Assembly (NCBI RefSeq): GCF_964340835.1 | Contig: NZ_OZ204251.1 | Source: Bombilactobacillus bombi | Lineage (GTDB): Bacteria; Bacillota; Bacilli; Lactobacillales; Lactobacillaceae | DNA: 64,000 nucleotides | Reading direction: 5' to 3' (one strand) | In this document: positions 62,641 through 64,000 of the stretch, one piece after another | How the letters are laid out: each line of letters starts with the position of its first letter | How positions within the stretch are numbered: the stretch's first letter is position 1 | Program-made: the position numbers and the translations under genes | Notes under the pieces: model-generated | What the model was told of the DNA's origin: nothing | Database searches by the model: none | The model's input: the letters and a program-made list of their open reading frames with translations, nothing else

Positions 62641-63471
62641 TTAAGGCGTGATTTGTTGTGCTTGGTGCTGATAATGCAAATATAACTCTCGAAAATTGCT
62701 TTTATAAGTATGCTGCCAAGGTTTGTCTTTGCCGCAATAATGCAAAAAGACAGTATGTTGGATAACCCAAGGTAAATTATATTGGCCGCCACTGGTAGTC
62801 TCATAGATGAGTTTTTTTCGAGTATCATAATTGTACAACTCATCAGGCACAGTCAAGATTTGTTTGCCATACAGATAATTAAGAATGTCTTGATCAGGCA
62901 ACAAAAAAAATTTCCCCAGATTGTTAATAGTTTGAAAGATATCCTGAGAGGTCACTGTTTGGCGGATGGCTGCTAAATTCATTAACAAGACACCGGAATT
63001 ATAATAACCTTCACTTTCATAAGTATCCAAGCGTACTTTATTAAAAACTGAAGTCAAGTCAGTTAACCCAGAATGAATAGCAGCAGCGTAGAGATTGTTT
63101 TGAAAATCTAATTGATAAAATTGGGAAAAGTCATTAATACATAAAATATCAGCATCTAAATAGAGAATTCGTTGAAGATTAGTTGGCAAGTAGTTATGGG
63201 CTAACAAGCGATAATAAATAGTGAGTGGATAACGCTTAGAAGTGGGAGCTTGAGCAAATAGCTGGGCATCTTCAATCACAATAGGGAAATAACGCATCTG
63301 CAGTTGGCGGCAAAACTGGTCTAACTCTTGATTAGATAACAATGCTGGATGTTGTAAAACATAAACATCGTATTGTTGCCGAGGGGCAGAATTTTGTTTG
63401 ATGGACCATAGAGTGGTCTTTATTTGTTGAAAATAATGATCATCAATCGAAAAAAGTAAATTAATTGTCAT
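62641..63471 (-). CDS. glycosyltransferase family 8 protein
   Basis: The 276-residue protein matches GT8 (LgtC/glycogenin-like): INLLFSIDDHYFQQ at the N-terminus, the DxD metal site LYLDADILC and YYNSGVLLMNL, then the late LHYCGKDKPW motif. It transfers a hexose from a UDP-sugar to a surface glycan or protein. ATG 63471 was chosen since AAAGGAT fits it better than the in-frame ATG at 63480. It is a single gene without glycan neighbours here. Confidence 0.87.
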   Translation of the reverse strand: MTINLLFSIDDHYFQQIKTTLWSIKQNSAPRQQYDVYVLQHPALLSNQELDQFCRQLQMRYFPIVIEDAQLFAQAPTSKRYPLTIYYRLLAHNYLPTNLQRILYLDADILCINDFSQFYQLDFQNNLYAAAIHSGLTDLTSVFNKVRLDTYESEGYYNSGVLLMNLAAIRQTVTSQDIFQTINNLGKFFLLPDQDILNYLYGKQILTVPDELYNYDTRKKLIYETTSGGQYNLPWVIQHTVFLHYCGKDKPWQHTYKSNFRELYLHYQHQAQQITP

Positions 63472-63535
63472 AGTTACCATCCTTTACTTAAGTTAATTGT
63501 AGCATGGAAAATGATAAAAATTTGTAATTTAATGA

Positions 63536-63594
63536 TTGACAAATCAAAAAAACAAGTATAAATTGTACGGTACTATCGTTAGCTAGCTAGCGAT
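63536..63594 (+). promoter_or_regulatory. promoter and palindromic operator of the last MarR gene
   Basis: TTGACA (63536-63541), 17-base spacer, TAAATT (63559-63564). ATCGTTAGCT and AGCTAGCGAT (63575-63594) make a 20-bp palindrome with one mismatched pair, just behind the -10. Confidence 0.75.
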
Positions 63595-63611
63595 TTTAAA
63601 GGAGTGAAGTT

Positions 63612-64000
63612 ATGGTTCATGATACCGGGCGACTGCTAAAAATGGCTGCGCACCAATTAACCATCCATTTTGATCAGTTTGCACGCCAATACGATTTAAC
63701 AGGAACACAAATGTCCATTATTGATCATTTAGGACGAATACCGGGCGAAATCTTACAGCGGGATTTAGAAAAGGAATTCAACATTCGACGCTCAACAGCA
63801 ACTTTGATTTTACAGCGTATGGAAAAAAAACAACTAATTAAACGTCAAACTGCACAAACTGATGCACGGCAAAAGTCAGTTCAACTCACAGTTAAAGGAC
63901 AACAATTAGTTCAACAAATTAGCCATTATATGCAACAACAACAAACACAACTGCAGCAACACTTTACCAAAGAAGAAATAGCCATTTTTGAAAAAGTTCT
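63612..64000 (+). CDS. MarR-family regulator (5' part, runs off the window)
   Basis: ATG 63612 follows AAAGGAG. The visible 129 residues show the MarR winged helix: FARQYDLTGTQMSIIDHL, EILQRDLEKEFNIRRSTATL with the recognition helix, and the wing KRQTAQTDARQKSVQLTVKG. The palindrome at 63575-63594 suggests autoregulation; the controlled genes are presumably beyond the window. Confidence 0.87.
   Translation, partial: MVHDTGRLLKMAAHQLTIHFDQFARQYDLTGTQMSIIDHLGRIPGEILQRDLEKEFNIRRSTATLILQRMEKKQLIKRQTAQTDARQKSVQLTVKGQQLVQQISHYMQQQQTQLQQHFTKEEIAIFEKV

Overview
The window looks like chromosomal DNA of a low-GC, Gram-positive lactic acid bacterium, most likely Lactobacillaceae; the genus cannot be fixed from sequence alone. 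Pointers are AT-rich coding DNA, strong AAGGAGG ribosome-binding sites, frequent TTG starts, Gln-rich (CAA) proteins, a WxL-like surface protein, a fused binding-protein/permease amino-acid transporter, FabK-type enoyl reductase, an IS3-family element and a CcpA-type cre site. No rRNA, tRNA, CRISPR array or prophage was seen.

Layout. 1-5.2 kb: amino-acid permease 3' end, an SGNH hydrolase lacking its nucleophile serine, coaA, a Cof-type phosphatase, guaA, then an eroded gene remnant. 5.25-7.8 kb: an alpha/beta hydrolase split exactly in its nucleophile serine codon by an IS3-family element with intact transposase frames. 7.9-14.5 kb: HAD phosphatase + LacI regulator, MarR + MFS drug exporter under a long palindrome, threonine aldolase, ECF sigma + membrane anti-sigma. 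14.5-20.9 kb: a type I restriction-modification locus in the order half-S, M, S, R, driven by a promoter whose spacer is an 18-bp perfect palindrome. 21-28.5 kb: choloylglycine/penicillin-V acylase-family hydrolase, sbcDC and a three-gene envelope cluster. 28.5-34.2 kb: xylose regulon (xylR, xylBA, sugar/H+ symporter) with three matching operator boxes. 34.4-40.3 kb: argGH, fabK-like, a methyltransferase/YkoF-like pair, MerR + cupin.

40.3-48.7 kb holds two amino-acid ABC transporters that share a homologous, structured 5' leader: strong promoter, short leader peptide ending in Ser-Arg-stop, a long-range stem enclosing a hairpin, and two tandem terminators. An aldehyde dehydrogenase lies between them and an M20 peptidase after the second. 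48.9-51.9 kb: a 965-residue repeat protein with a WxL-like C-terminus. 52-57 kb: panE, an orphan EIIC-like membrane protein, then lplA, a divergent fumarase/aspartase-superfamily lyase and a GcvH-like lipoyl carrier, under a probable cre site. 57-62.6 kb: branched-chain amino-acid transporter livJHMGF plus a CBS-ACT protein behind a third, classical leader-peptide attenuator. The window ends with a GT8 glycosyltransferase and the start of a MarR gene with its own palindrome.

The most unusual points are (i) the duplicated leader RNA in front of two different amino-acid transporters, with a liv attenuator of a different design nearby, (ii) the lipoate ligase / altered lyase / GcvH-like cassette, which suggests chemistry on a lipoyl carrier outside the standard glycine cleavage or 2-oxoacid dehydrogenase systems, and (iii) the palindrome-in-spacer promoter of the restriction-modification operon. 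Functions for (i) and (ii) are inferred from family and context.
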